Shown: positions 45,280 to 52,865, numbered from the stretch's first letter. The stretch: 64,000 nt of DNA from JAKLIX01 sp964605655 (GCA_964605655.1 CAZSDK010000010.1:66310-130309); one strand, 5' to 3'. A program made the numbers and translations. Notes: generated by a model not told the origin, from the sequence alone.

Positions 45280-45287
45280 CGAAGGTA
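45280..45287 (-). promoter_or_regulatory. Possible -7 box for the 2-oxoacid oxidoreductase operon (TACCTTCG)
   Basis: TACCTTCG on the minus strand differs by one base from TAnnTTTG and lies 45-50 nt before the ferredoxin ATG. Its weak match suggests modest or regulated transcription. Confidence 0.35.
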
Positions 45288-45382
45288 GAAATATTTCAGG
45301 GTCCTGTATTTAAAATGGCTATCAAATCTCAGGAATGATCTGAAATTTATAACGAGTTTAAATAGTCCGGAGCAGGAAAAGT

Positions 45383-46543
45383 TTAGCTTCTGATGGCTGC
45401 AATTTCTTTTACGGCCTGAATGGCTGCCTCTATATGTTCGCTGGTGTTAAACGGCCCGATACTAAGCCTCACGGTACCATGTATTTTGTCGGTTCCTATC
45501 GTTTCATGGACAAGCGGCGCACAATGAAGTCCGGTGCGGCAGGCAATATTGTAATCAACATCCAGCATGGTCCCGACGTCTCCGGCTTCAAATCCTTCAA
45601 TATTAAAGCTTAAGACCGGATTATGTCTTTCTTCTGAGTCAGCACAATACAGCTTAACCTTGTCAATCTGTTCCAGTCCTTCTTTTAGTCTTTTCCAAAG
45701 CTCCATTTCCTGGTGATGAAGGTTATCCATGCCTTGTTCTTTCACCCACTCTACACCTGCCTTGATCCCTGCGATTCCTATGATGTTCAGGGTACCACAT
45801 TCCAATCGGTACGGATATTCTTCCAGATGCGTGCGCTGGGCAGACCTTACTCCTGTACCACCATAACGGGTCTGTCTTATAGGGACCCCCTCCTGTATGT
45901 AGGAACCACCAATACCTGTCGGCCCCATCAGGCATTTATGACCGGTGAAAACCAGTACGTCTACTCCCATCGCTTTCATATCAATGGGTAGTGCGCCTGC
46001 ACTCTGGCTGGCATCGACTACCATTATTACACCCTTGTCTTTACATATCGCGCCAATCTCAGCCAGAGGCTGTATCGTTCCAATCACATTGGAGCAATGG
46101 TTGATGACCACCATCTTGGTTTTTGGCCCTATGGCTTTCCGGATGTCATCAGGGTCTATAAAACCAAATTGGTTGAATGGAATGTGTTGAACATCAATAA
46201 CATGGTTCATAGCCAGGTGATGTAATGGCCGAAGAACGGAGTTATGTTCCAGGGTTGTGGTAACAACATGGTCACCTGTTTCTGCCAGGCCCTGGATCAC
46301 CAGATTCAGAGAATCGCTGGCATTATAACTGAAGGTGAGCCTGTTAGGGTCATCACCATGAAACAGCTGGGTCAGCAGCTTCCGTGTGTTAAAGATCACT
46401 TCTTCAGCTTCAATGGCAGCGTCAAAACCGGAACGGCCCGGGTTCACGCCGTGGTTCCGGTAGAAGTCATTCATATACTGGTAAACCACTTCCGGTTTCG
46501 GAAAAGTGGTCGCGGCATTGTCCAGATAGATCAGATTGTTCAT
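45383..46543 (-). CDS. Cysteine desulfurase (class V aminotransferase family)
   Basis: A 386-residue PLP enzyme starting NNLIYLDNAATTFPKPEVV. The PLP-lysine is in FTGHKCLMGPTGIGGSY, and the catalytic cysteine region is RTGLHCAPLVHE near residue 345. It would abstract sulfur from L-cysteine (or selenium from selenocysteine) as an enzyme-bound persulfide. It is the last gene of the run that starts at 50909, 36 nt after the DsrK-like gene, with a second desulfurase-like gene at the operon's other end. This context points to supply of persulfide to DsrC rather than general Fe-S assembly; no SufBCD or IscU gene is near. Confidence 0.9.
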   Translation of the reverse strand: MNNLIYLDNAATTFPKPEVVYQYMNDFYRNHGVNPGRSGFDAAIEAEEVIFNTRKLLTQLFHGDDPNRLTFSYNASDSLNLVIQGLAETGDHVVTTTLEHNSVLRPLHHLAMNHVIDVQHIPFNQFGFIDPDDIRKAIGPKTKMVVINHCSNVIGTIQPLAEIGAICKDKGVIMVVDASQSAGALPIDMKAMGVDVLVFTGHKCLMGPTGIGGSYIQEGVPIRQTRYGGTGVRSAQRTHLEEYPYRLECGTLNIIGIAGIKAGVEWVKEQGMDNLHHQEMELWKRLKEGLEQIDKVKLYCADSEERHNPVLSFNIEGFEAGDVGTMLDVDYNIACRTGLHCAPLVHETIGTDKIHGTVRLSIGPFNTSEHIEAAIQAVKEIAAIRS

Positions 46544-46579
46544 TTTAGTTTTATTATGAGATAAGTAAGGTGGTTTCTT

Positions 46580-47875
46580 TCAATCAAGTATTAAGGCATC
46601 GCTCACTATTTCTGCCAGGGTCTTTATCTGGACCCCCAGATGGAAAGCATGATTGGTTTGTTGAAGCTGGTCCACACAGTTATGGCAGGGTGTGACCACT
46701 ATTTTGGCCCCGGTCTTCCTGATCTGTTCAGCTTTTACTCCGGCGATCTTCATTCTTCTTTCGTTGTATTCACTCATGGCCAGCTGGCCACCCCCGCCCC
46801 CGCAGCAATAGTTATCGGCTCCATGGGGTTGCATCTCCACAAAATCCCTGACAAAATGCCGGAGGATGGTTCGCTGTTCTTCGATAATTCCACCGTTCCT
46901 GACCAGGTTGCATGGATCGTGGATGGTGACTTTCTCTTTGATCTTGTCAGGATCGAGCTTAATCCTTCCTTCTTTAAGGTACCCTGCGATCAGTTCTACG
47001 GATGAGACTGTTTTAAATGGGAAACTGGTTTTGAGATAATTGGGGGCTTCCCAGCGGAAGGCCCTGGTACCGTGTCCGCATTCTGCCAATACCAACTGTT
47101 TGGCATCCAGCCTGGCCACTTCTTCAGCAAGACGTGATGCAATAATGGACTGGTGTTGCGGGTCACCCGAGAAAAAGGCATAGTTGGTAACATCGTACAT
47201 CTGGCTGGAGAGGGTCCAGCTTTCACCCGCAGCATAGAATATTTTTGCCATGGCAGCGATAGAAAGCGGAAAAAACTTAGGTTCCCTGGGATTCAGGGTG
47301 TATAGGATATTCTTTCCTGCCTGGTCCACCGGGATGATGGCTGCAGAATCCTGAATCTCATCAACAAGCTCTTCCTCCATCCATTGTAATGTAGCCAAAA
47401 ACTCCTCCTTCGGAATGCTCATATTGTTCCAGGTTTCCAGTGCTGCGTTGACAGTCGACTGAAGGCTTGGAGGGACCATCCCCATCTCGGCCAGCATTTT
47501 TCTCCCCTGTCCCACCACATAGGCAATATCCACACCCACAGAACAATGTAGGTTACATCTTCCGCATAAGGTACAAGTTCCATACAAAAGATCCACCAAT
47601 TTTTTTGCCTGGTCCTCATCCCATTCTTTGGCTTTAAAAAGGGAGGGAAGCCATTGACCTGCCTTGGTGTTATAACGTTTATACAGTGCAGCAACAGCTT
47701 CTACTTTCTGAGCGGGTATTGTCCCCGGATCGTGGGTGGACAAATAATACAAACAGCTTTCGGCACACAGTCCGCAATGAACGCATGAATGGAGCGAGGT
47801 CATCAGCCGTGTATCGCTTTTCCAGTCTGTGATCTTGGCAATCCCTGATCCCTTGTTTAATAATTTCTTCTCCAT
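46580..47875 (-). CDS. DsrK/HdrD-like iron-sulfur reductase subunit
   Basis: A 431-residue soluble or membrane-associated protein. Two 4Fe-4S motifs lie at the N-terminus (C31, C34, C37, C41 in CVHCGLCAESC; then CTLCGRCNLHC). The C-terminal half has the CCG elements of DsrK and HdrD: LAECGHGTRAFRWE, IHDPCNLVR, NYCCGGGGGQL and TPCHNCVDQ. The CGHG segment before the first CCG site is characteristic of the DsrK/HmcF branch. By family knowledge DsrK holds the catalytic cluster that reduces the DsrC trisulfide or disulfide with electrons from DsrM. The ATG at 47875 is chosen; the longer frame adds 59 residues overlapping the membrane-subunit gene. It begins 5 nt after the DsrM-like gene. Confidence 0.87.
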   Translation of the reverse strand: MEKKLLNKGSGIAKITDWKSDTRLMTSLHSCVHCGLCAESCLYYLSTHDPGTIPAQKVEAVAALYKRYNTKAGQWLPSLFKAKEWDEDQAKKLVDLLYGTCTLCGRCNLHCSVGVDIAYVVGQGRKMLAEMGMVPPSLQSTVNAALETWNNMSIPKEEFLATLQWMEEELVDEIQDSAAIIPVDQAGKNILYTLNPREPKFFPLSIAAMAKIFYAAGESWTLSSQMYDVTNYAFFSGDPQHQSIIASRLAEEVARLDAKQLVLAECGHGTRAFRWEAPNYLKTSFPFKTVSSVELIAGYLKEGRIKLDPDKIKEKVTIHDPCNLVRNGGIIEEQRTILRHFVRDFVEMQPHGADNYCCGGGGGQLAMSEYNERRMKIAGVKAEQIRKTGAKIVVTPCHNCVDQLQQTNHAFHLGVQIKTLAEIVSDALILD

Positions 47876-47880
47876 GGGGA

Positions 47881-48501
47881 TTAATGGTCTTTGGGAGGCC
47901 AGACTCCTCTCCAGCCGTAAAAGTGACCCAGTTGAATCCGGGCAGCAAAAAAGTATACCGCATGCTTTAGTTTGCCCAGAGGGAAATACAGCCAGAAAAG
48001 TGCTGAAAAGATGCAAAATTCGGGAAACAAACCAGGGACTACCATGACCCATGCGGTAAGGGCCTGGAAGAGGCTCGTGAGACTATTTGAAAGATAGTCA
48101 TCAGGATTGGATAAGGGCCTGAGTATGGGATGAAATGCCCTTTTGATCAGTATGGAAAAGCCTGATAATGAGGAGAGACACAATATGCCAACAAGGATAT
48201 ATGCGTAAGGCAATGGGATATGGATACGAAGCAGAAGCGGAATATTCAGCAAGATAGAGAGGAAGGAACCTGTGTGAAACATGATCCCGGCCGTATAGGT
48301 AGGCAGGTGCAGAAAGGCAGATTCCTTTTTTGCCGGGTTCATCGCACCGGTAAAGGAATACCGTATACCGGCGGAGGGTGCTCCGGCAGCCTGGGAATAA
48401 TCCTGTATCTTCCTGTTTTTCAATAGAATTACTACATGTCTGGATAGAAAGGCCAGGCACGTCAGAAGGCTGAGGAATGTAATAAGCTGTAAGATGGTCA
48501 T
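47881..48501 (-). CDS. DsrM/NarI-like membrane cytochrome b subunit
   Basis: A 206-residue integral membrane protein with about five hydrophobic segments. Histidines placed as candidate heme ligands occur in IMFHTGSFLS and PLGKLKHAVYFFAARIQ; the latter resembles the C-terminal heme-binding helix of NarI and DsrM. It would oxidise menaquinol and pass electrons to the DsrK-like partner, whose gene starts 5 nt downstream. The ATG at 48501 is 10 nt after the dsrC stop; the longer frame start at 48588 lies inside dsrC. It is shorter than typical DsrM (about 300 residues), so topology may be reduced. Confidence 0.8.
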   Translation of the reverse strand: MTILQLITFLSLLTCLAFLSRHVVILLKNRKIQDYSQAAGAPSAGIRYSFTGAMNPAKKESAFLHLPTYTAGIMFHTGSFLSILLNIPLLLRIHIPLPYAYILVGILCLSSLSGFSILIKRAFHPILRPLSNPDDYLSNSLTSLFQALTAWVMVVPGLFPEFCIFSALFWLYFPLGKLKHAVYFFAARIQLGHFYGWRGVWPPKDH

Positions 48502-48511
48502 AAGCAAGGAA

Positions 48512-48835
48512 TCAGACACAACCGTCAGGTTTGGGTAAGCCTGCGATACGGCATGCACCACGGGCAGGACCCAGAGGGAATAACTCATAAATCTCTCTCA
48601 GTTTGATGCCGGTTTCCTGGCAAATGGTCCGGATCATGGGAGCCATCCCCTTTTCTTCATAGTTACGGCGTATAATAGTGATGATCGCCCAGTGTTTGTC
48701 CGTCAGGGGTGCAATCCCGTCGGCTTTGGCGAATAACTCGGCTACTTCGTGGTCCCATATTTCTGGTGTGGTCAGGAATCCATCTCCATCCACACTGAAG
48801 GTTCTTCCATCGATCTGAAGGTCGGCAGTGTTCAT
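48512..48835 (-). CDS. dsrC: DsrC/TusE-family sulfur carrier protein with both redox cysteines
   Basis: A 107-residue small sulfur carrier. The C-terminal arm GPARGACRIAGLPKPDGCV holds both conserved cysteines, C95 and the penultimate C106, spaced as in DsrC of sulfate reducers. TusE keeps only the last one. The middle region (GMAPMIRTICQETGIKLREI, YELFPLGP) is also DsrC-like. In sulfate reducers the two cysteines form a trisulfide with sulfite-derived sulfur, which the DsrMK(JOP) complex reduces. Here DsrM- and DsrK-like genes follow 10 nt downstream, so the same cycle is likely, but no dsrAB is in the window and the sulfur source is probably another donor. It sits 12 nt after an 81-residue cysteine protein. 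Confidence 0.93.
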   Translation of the reverse strand: MNTADLQIDGRTFSVDGDGFLTTPEIWDHEVAELFAKADGIAPLTDKHWAIITIIRRNYEEKGMAPMIRTICQETGIKLREIYELFPLGPARGACRIAGLPKPDGCV

Positions 48836-48847
48836 AGAATATTGGTG

Positions 48848-49093
48848 TTATTGTTGTTCGGTTTCTTCATCAAAGATGTTAATGATCTCATCCACAGTCA
48901 TCTCGGAGTCTGGCAATACAAATTCAGGACAAAAGTGAAGCTGGCTGTGTACCAGGTAGCGTTTGCATGTTGTCCAATGCTCATTGCTGGATTTGCAATA
49001 CATAGCTTGGTAATCCAGTTTTATTTCATCAGGAATATGCCGGGTAGAGGGATGGACCAGCTGGCAGTTTGGGAGATTTGGACAAGGATTCAT
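48848..49093 (-). CDS. Small cysteine-containing protein of unknown function in the dsrC operon
   Basis: An 81-residue cytoplasmic protein with five cysteines (C4, C10, C33, C43, C55), in MNPCPNLPNCQLV, YCKSSNEHWTTCKRYLVH and LHFCPEFVLP. The last 25 residues are acidic. I do not recognise a family. The cysteine pattern could hold a metal or an iron-sulfur cluster, or take part in thiol transfer. Position between a desulfurase-like gene (42 nt upstream) and dsrC (12 nt downstream) suggests a role in handling persulfide or in assembling the neighbouring proteins, but this is inference from position only. Confidence 0.7.
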   Translation of the reverse strand: MNPCPNLPNCQLVHPSTRHIPDEIKLDYQAMYCKSSNEHWTTCKRYLVHSQLHFCPEFVLPDSEMTVDEIINIFDEETEQQ

Positions 49094-49135
49094 CAGGTAG
49101 GGGCTTTATTAGAGTAAAGGTAAGTCAGGAGGCAG

Positions 49136-50611
49136 TTACATTTTTACCTGTAACAAGGATTGGGTCATTTTCAGTCCTTCCTCATCACGGGGGTGGTTGA
49201 ATTCATTGGTTTGTTTGTTGTAAGTATAGGTTTCACCCCACCTCCGGTGGTTCTTCTGAATCTCCGTCAAGGCATGTATAATATAGCTCATCTCCTGGGA
49301 GGTGGTCGTCGGGTGTACAGATATTCTTATCCAGCCGGGTTTTTGTGACAGGTCACCCGTATTGATTCTCTCAGTAATTCTCTTTGATTTCTCATAACTG
49401 ACATCAAGCAGGTAATGACCATAGGTGCCCGCACAAGCACACCCTCCCCTGGCCTGGATCCCGAATTTATCACTCAACAGCCTTACTGCCAGGTTATAAT
49501 GTATATTTTCAATATAGAAAGAGAACACCCCCAGACGTTCTTGAATGTGTTCAGCAAGTATATGAAGGCCGGGAATTTTCCGGAGTTCCCTGAACATCCA
49601 GGCTACCATTTCTTTTTCTCTTTCATGGATCTTATTGAGTTCCATTTTTTCTTTCAGGTCCATGGCGAGGGCTGTTTTCATGGCCTGAAGAAACCCGGGT
49701 GTACCTCCGTCTTCTCTTACTTCGATGTTATCCACGAACTTATATTCGCCCCAGGCATTGGTCCAGTCGACCGTACCCCCGCCGGGCTGGTCAGGGACTT
49801 TACTGTTATATAGGGAGGTGTCAAATACTAAAACTCCGGATGAACCGGGACCTCCCAGGAATTTATGTGGAGAGAAAAAAATGGCATCCAGTTTTTCCAT
49901 CGGGTCCCGGGGGTGAATGTCAATGGGATCATAGGGAGCAGAGGCTGCAAAATCAATAAAGGCAACCCCGCCGTATTGGTGCATGAGTTTGGCCATGCTG
50001 TGATAAGGGGTGCGTATTCCGGTAACATTCGAACAGGCAGTGAACGAACCGATCTTCCTTTTTCTGTCCTTGTATTTCTTTAATGCATCTTCTAGGTGGT
50101 TCAGGTCTATTTCCAGGTGAGGTCCGGGTTCCACGATCACCACATCAGCAAGGGTCTCATACCAGGAAGTGTGATTGGAGTGATGTTCCATGTGGGTGAG
50201 GAAGACGACAGGTCTTTCTTCCAGGCCGTTGCAGGGTGGTTCCGGTAACGGACAGAAGTTCTTCAGGCCCAGGATCCTTTGGAACTTTACGATGGCAGCC
50301 GTCATACCAAACCCTGTGGTGATAATGGCATCCTTTTCACCGGCATGGACATACGCCTTGATCTTTTGTTGGGCAAGATGGTACGTCCTGGTCATTAACC
50401 TGCCGGTCTCACTGTTTTCAGTATGTGTGTTACCCACCCAGGGACCGATGAGGTGAGAAAGGGTGTGTTCAATTGGTGCAAACAAACGGCCGCTTCCGAT
50501 CCAGTCAGCATAAACCAGCCTTTGTTCTCCGAAAGGACTGGTGAAAACCTGGTCAACACCAATGATCTTCTCCCGGAAGGGCTGGAAATGATTTTCTGTG
50601 GAGCTCATCAT
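49136..50611 (-). CDS. Cysteine-desulfurase-like PLP enzyme (class V aminotransferase fold)
   Basis: A 491-residue PLP enzyme, longer than typical SufS/IscS (about 400). Visible features are LTHMEHHSNHTSWYE near residue 137, the PLP-lysine in FFSPHKFLGGPGSSGV, and the catalytic-cysteine loop QARGGCACAGTYGH. It carries a C-terminal extension of about 30 residues. The GGCACAG loop differs from the partner desulfurase at 45383-46543, so the two are different subfamilies and may act on different donors. The ATG at 50611 overlaps the upstream small ORF stop (ATGA); ATG 50623 is possible. The exact substrate (cysteine, cysteine sulfinate, other) is not determined. Confidence 0.87.
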   Translation of the reverse strand: MMSSTENHFQPFREKIIGVDQVFTSPFGEQRLVYADWIGSGRLFAPIEHTLSHLIGPWVGNTHTENSETGRLMTRTYHLAQQKIKAYVHAGEKDAIITTGFGMTAAIVKFQRILGLKNFCPLPEPPCNGLEERPVVFLTHMEHHSNHTSWYETLADVVIVEPGPHLEIDLNHLEDALKKYKDRKRKIGSFTACSNVTGIRTPYHSMAKLMHQYGGVAFIDFAASAPYDPIDIHPRDPMEKLDAIFFSPHKFLGGPGSSGVLVFDTSLYNSKVPDQPGGGTVDWTNAWGEYKFVDNIEVREDGGTPGFLQAMKTALAMDLKEKMELNKIHEREKEMVAWMFRELRKIPGLHILAEHIQERLGVFSFYIENIHYNLAVRLLSDKFGIQARGGCACAGTYGHYLLDVSYEKSKRITERINTGDLSQKPGWIRISVHPTTTSQEMSYIIHALTEIQKNHRRWGETYTYNKQTNEFNHPRDEEGLKMTQSLLQVKM

Positions 50612-50856
50612 GGTCGACAGCAATAGGGTGAGTCTTTTTCCAATAAGTATTGTGTGTGCTCAATCACAGCATCTGAGAGGAGGGGTCTCCTGACAGGCAA
50701 CCCTTCCTTATGTTCTCTGGCTGGAAGGTTGAAGCAGTTTTTTCCTGATTCACCGGCAATCCGGCCTGATTTTATACTGGCTGAGAAGATCCCGTTGGCC
50801 ATTTCACATCGTTTGAAAATGGGTAAGCCGACTTCTGTTGGAGAAGCATTCCTCAT
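50608..50856 (-). CDS. Unrecognised 82-residue protein, first gene of the dsrC operon
   Basis: A short ORF (MRNASPTEVGLPIFKRC at the start; cysteines at 17, 41, 79 and 80; it ends YCCRP). I recognise no family. Three facts argue that it is real: it begins about 15 nt after the predicted start of transcription of the operon, its stop codon overlaps the next gene's ATG as ATGA, which is typical of translational coupling, and its reading frame is uninterrupted. The longer frame start at 50898 lies upstream of the promoter and is not used. A C-terminal CC pair is notable next to sulfur-transfer genes. A spurious ORF in a long leader is the alternative. Confidence 0.55.
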   Translation of the reverse strand: MRNASPTEVGLPIFKRCEMANGIFSASIKSGRIAGESGKNCFNLPAREHKEGLPVRRPLLSDAVIEHTQYLLEKDSPYCCRP

Positions 50857-50876
50857 GGCAGTATTGAAAATTTTTG

Positions 50877-50909
50877 CAAAGATACTAACTTCCGGCAATT
50901 CTGTTCAAA
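50877..50909 (-). promoter_or_regulatory. Bacteroidota promoter of the dsrC operon
   Basis: On the minus strand TTTG (50909-50906), a 21-nt spacer and TATCTTTG (50884-50877) form one of the best promoter matches in the window. It faces away from the Crp/Fnr-like pseudogene promoter at 50997-51004. Confidence 0.7.
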
Positions 50910-50977
50910 AATAGACAGATCCGGCTCGCCGGGGACCTGTTTCTGCGTGATTTAGGTTTAACAAAATGGTGATCTAT

Positions 50978-50996
50978 ATCATAATTTATTTATGAT
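50978..50996. promoter_or_regulatory. Candidate operator: perfect inverted repeat ATCATAA-N5-TTATGAT
   Basis: A perfect 7-bp inverted repeat with a 5-bp centre (TTTAT), 19 bp in all, directly abutting the -7 box of the Crp/Fnr-like pseudogene and about 70 bp upstream of the dsrC operon -33 element. Size and symmetry fit a Crp/Fnr-type dimer site. Confidence 0.6.
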
Positions 50997-51004
50997 TACC
51001 TTTG
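50997..51004 (+). promoter_or_regulatory. Bacteroidota -7 box of the Crp/Fnr-like pseudogene (TACCTTTG)
   Basis: TACCTTTG matches TAnnTTTG and lies 31 nt before the former ATG at 51036. It is divergent from the dsrC operon promoter. Confidence 0.55.
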
Positions 51005-51035
51005 AATCCTTAGGGTCTCCTTATTAATAAAAGCT

Positions 51036-51542
51036 ATGTGAACGATCGTTGATGATTTGAAGCCTGATTGTCATGATTGCCAGGATATTTCATGTGCAGC
51101 AGCGCTTTTACAATATGATGAACTCGAGGAAGTTAACGGAAATAGCCAACTAATCTTCATGAAAAAAGGTGAGGTGATCCTCCACGAAGGATCTCTTACC
51201 TCTCAAATAGCCTACCTGAAGTCGGGACTCGTCAAGGAGTATGTCAGAAGGCTCGACTGAGGACAGCAAATTCTTCAGATCATCAGGAGCAGATCTTACC
51301 TTGGACTGAGTTCATTATTTGGTGAAAGGATCAAACATTTCTCCTATGCCACACTGTGTGATTGCAGTATCTGTTATATTGACATCAACACTTTCAATCA
51401 GTTGATCAGAAGAAACGCTGAGTTTGCTCAAAAAACCCTGATTTGCTGAGACAGATTAGCATGAAAGGCTGAGCAGATAAATCTTTCCCGCTTGATCAGG
51501 AAAGTACTCAAAAAAAGAGTAAGACCAGGTGCCAGTGAATAA
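51036..51542 (+). pseudogene. Crp/Fnr-family regulator, decayed by four in-frame TGA codons and lacking the HTH domain
   Basis: One frame reads through from ATG 51036 to TAA 51540 with recognisable Crp/Fnr sequence: KPDCHDCQDISCAAALL, then FMKKGEVILHEGSLTSQIAY (cyclic-nucleotide-binding-like barrel), SYLGLSSLFGERIKHFSYAT and YIDINTFNQLIRRNAEFA. It is broken by TGA at 51039 (codon 2), 51258, 51447 and 51462. After the sensor domain only about 30 residues remain, so the DNA-binding helix-turn-helix is missing. The position, divergent from the dsrC operon, suggests that it once controlled that operon. The conserved flanking sequence makes the loss look recent. A read-through or recoded product is unlikely because TGA is a normal stop in neighbouring genes. 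Confidence 0.8.
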
Positions 51543-52865
51543 CTACTGGTTTACCGGATGATGTTCATGGAACTTTTTCAGCCTGACTTCCAGGTCAGGA
51601 AACTGATCTCTCTGGACCAGGGAAACACAGGCTCTCAGCCCTTCCGACCGGGAGCTGCCGGTAATGGTCAGTGAGATGGCACTGATACCATAGTAAAGAA
51701 ACTCCTCGATCAGTTTTTCTCCGGTGAAACCAGGGTAGGAGATCGTGAAATAGAACCCGTCGGCAATAGGTACGCCGTCATCCTTGTCGTAAACGATGTT
51801 AAATCCGTTCTCAAGGAAAAGCTTTTTCATGATTTTCGCCTTCTCCCCATATTCCTTCACTTCATCAATAAAATTGAAGGAGCCGTCATTGGCAGCTTTG
51901 AGCATGGCTGCCATGGCATATTGAGCGGAGTGGGCCGTCCCTGCACTTAAGGCATAAATGGTCCCGAAAATCATGGCTCTGCCAAATTGGTTTACCGTGT
52001 AGAAATCCAACAGATCGTCCGACATCTCTTTGAAAAGTTGGTCGGAGATCACCATCAGGCCCATCCGCTGTCCTGCATAGCTGAAGACTTTACTGCTGGA
52101 GATCATGAGTATATAATGGTCGTAATAGTTGGCCACGCTGGGCTGGTAAGGCGGCTGGCCCGGATGGCTGTAGTCTTTTCTGAAATCCATCGCAAAATAG
52201 GCCAGGTCTTCCATCACGATAACCCCGTATTTTCTTGCCATGTCGGCGATGATCTGAAGCTCTTTGTCCGTAAAGCAGATCCAGGAAGGATTGTTGGGAT
52301 TTGAGTAGAAGATGGAAGAAATATGTCCCTTCTGGAGGTAGGATTCCAGCTTGTCTTTCAGCTTGTCACCCCGGTAATCATAAACATCAAAACTCTCGTA
52401 TTTCAGTCCGAGTATCTTATGCTGCTGATAATGTACGGGGAACCCAGGGTTCAGGAACAAGGTGGTGTCTTTCCCTTTGTGAAAACGGTTGACGGTGAGA
52501 AAGGAAGCAAAGGATCCCTGCATGCTTCCCACGGTCGGGATTACGCTGACAGGATCGGCATCGATGTTCATGAAGAGTTTCAGGAACCGGGCCCCTTCAT
52601 TTTTCAACTCAGGGATTCCGTCAATATCCGGATAGTTATTGGCAACCCCTTTCTGAAGGGCTTCAATCTCAGCGGCCACACCAATTTTTGCTGCGGGAAG
52701 GCCCGGGATCCCCATTTCCATTCTCACAAATCTCTCACCGGTCTCCCTTTCAATATTATCGATCAGTCTTCTGATCTCTCTGATGGAGGCCCTGCCGACA
52801 TTGGCCAGTTTGCTTTCCTCAATATGTCGCCGTACTACTTCGTAATTAATGGGTGTTTCTTTCAT
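51543..52865 (-). CDS. PLP-dependent aminotransferase, class I/II
   Basis: A 440-residue fold-type I aminotransferase. It shows the substrate/PLP segments NPNNPSWICFTDKEL near residue 185, DLAYFAMDF near 215 and the PLP-lysine in ISSSKVFSYAGQRMG near 255. Length and sequence fit the aspartate/aromatic aminotransferase superfamily. The amino donor is not evident. Since an arylacetate decarboxylase and a 2-oxoacid oxidoreductase occur nearby, a role in aromatic or branched amino-acid fermentation is plausible but not shown. Its stop abuts the end of the pseudogene; the 163 bp upstream to the methyltransferase gene show nothing recognisable. Confidence 0.88.
   Translation of the reverse strand: MKETPINYEVVRRHIEESKLANVGRASIREIRRLIDNIERETGERFVRMEMGIPGLPAAKIGVAAEIEALQKGVANNYPDIDGIPELKNEGARFLKLFMNIDADPVSVIPTVGSMQGSFASFLTVNRFHKGKDTTLFLNPGFPVHYQQHKILGLKYESFDVYDYRGDKLKDKLESYLQKGHISSIFYSNPNNPSWICFTDKELQIIADMARKYGVIVMEDLAYFAMDFRKDYSHPGQPPYQPSVANYYDHYILMISSSKVFSYAGQRMGLMVISDQLFKEMSDDLLDFYTVNQFGRAMIFGTIYALSAGTAHSAQYAMAAMLKAANDGSFNFIDEVKEYGEKAKIMKKLFLENGFNIVYDKDDGVPIADGFYFTISYPGFTGEKLIEEFLYYGISAISLTITGSSRSEGLRACVSLVQRDQFPDLEVRLKKFHEHHPVNQ

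Noticed and set aside
45383..50909. Dissimilatory sulfate reduction
   Set aside because: No dsrAB, aprAB, sat or qmo genes are in the window; only the DsrC, DsrM-like and DsrK-like parts are present.
50654..50914. 86-residue plus-strand ORF in the dsrC operon leader
   Set aside because: It is antisense to the promoter and the coupled small ORF, has no promoter of its own and no recognisable features.
51036..51542. TGA recoding (selenocysteine or alternative code) in the Crp/Fnr-like gene
   Set aside because: TGA ends several normal genes here (for example rlmD, murB, dsrC), no SECIS-like element was seen, and the DNA-binding domain is missing, so decay is the simpler explanation.
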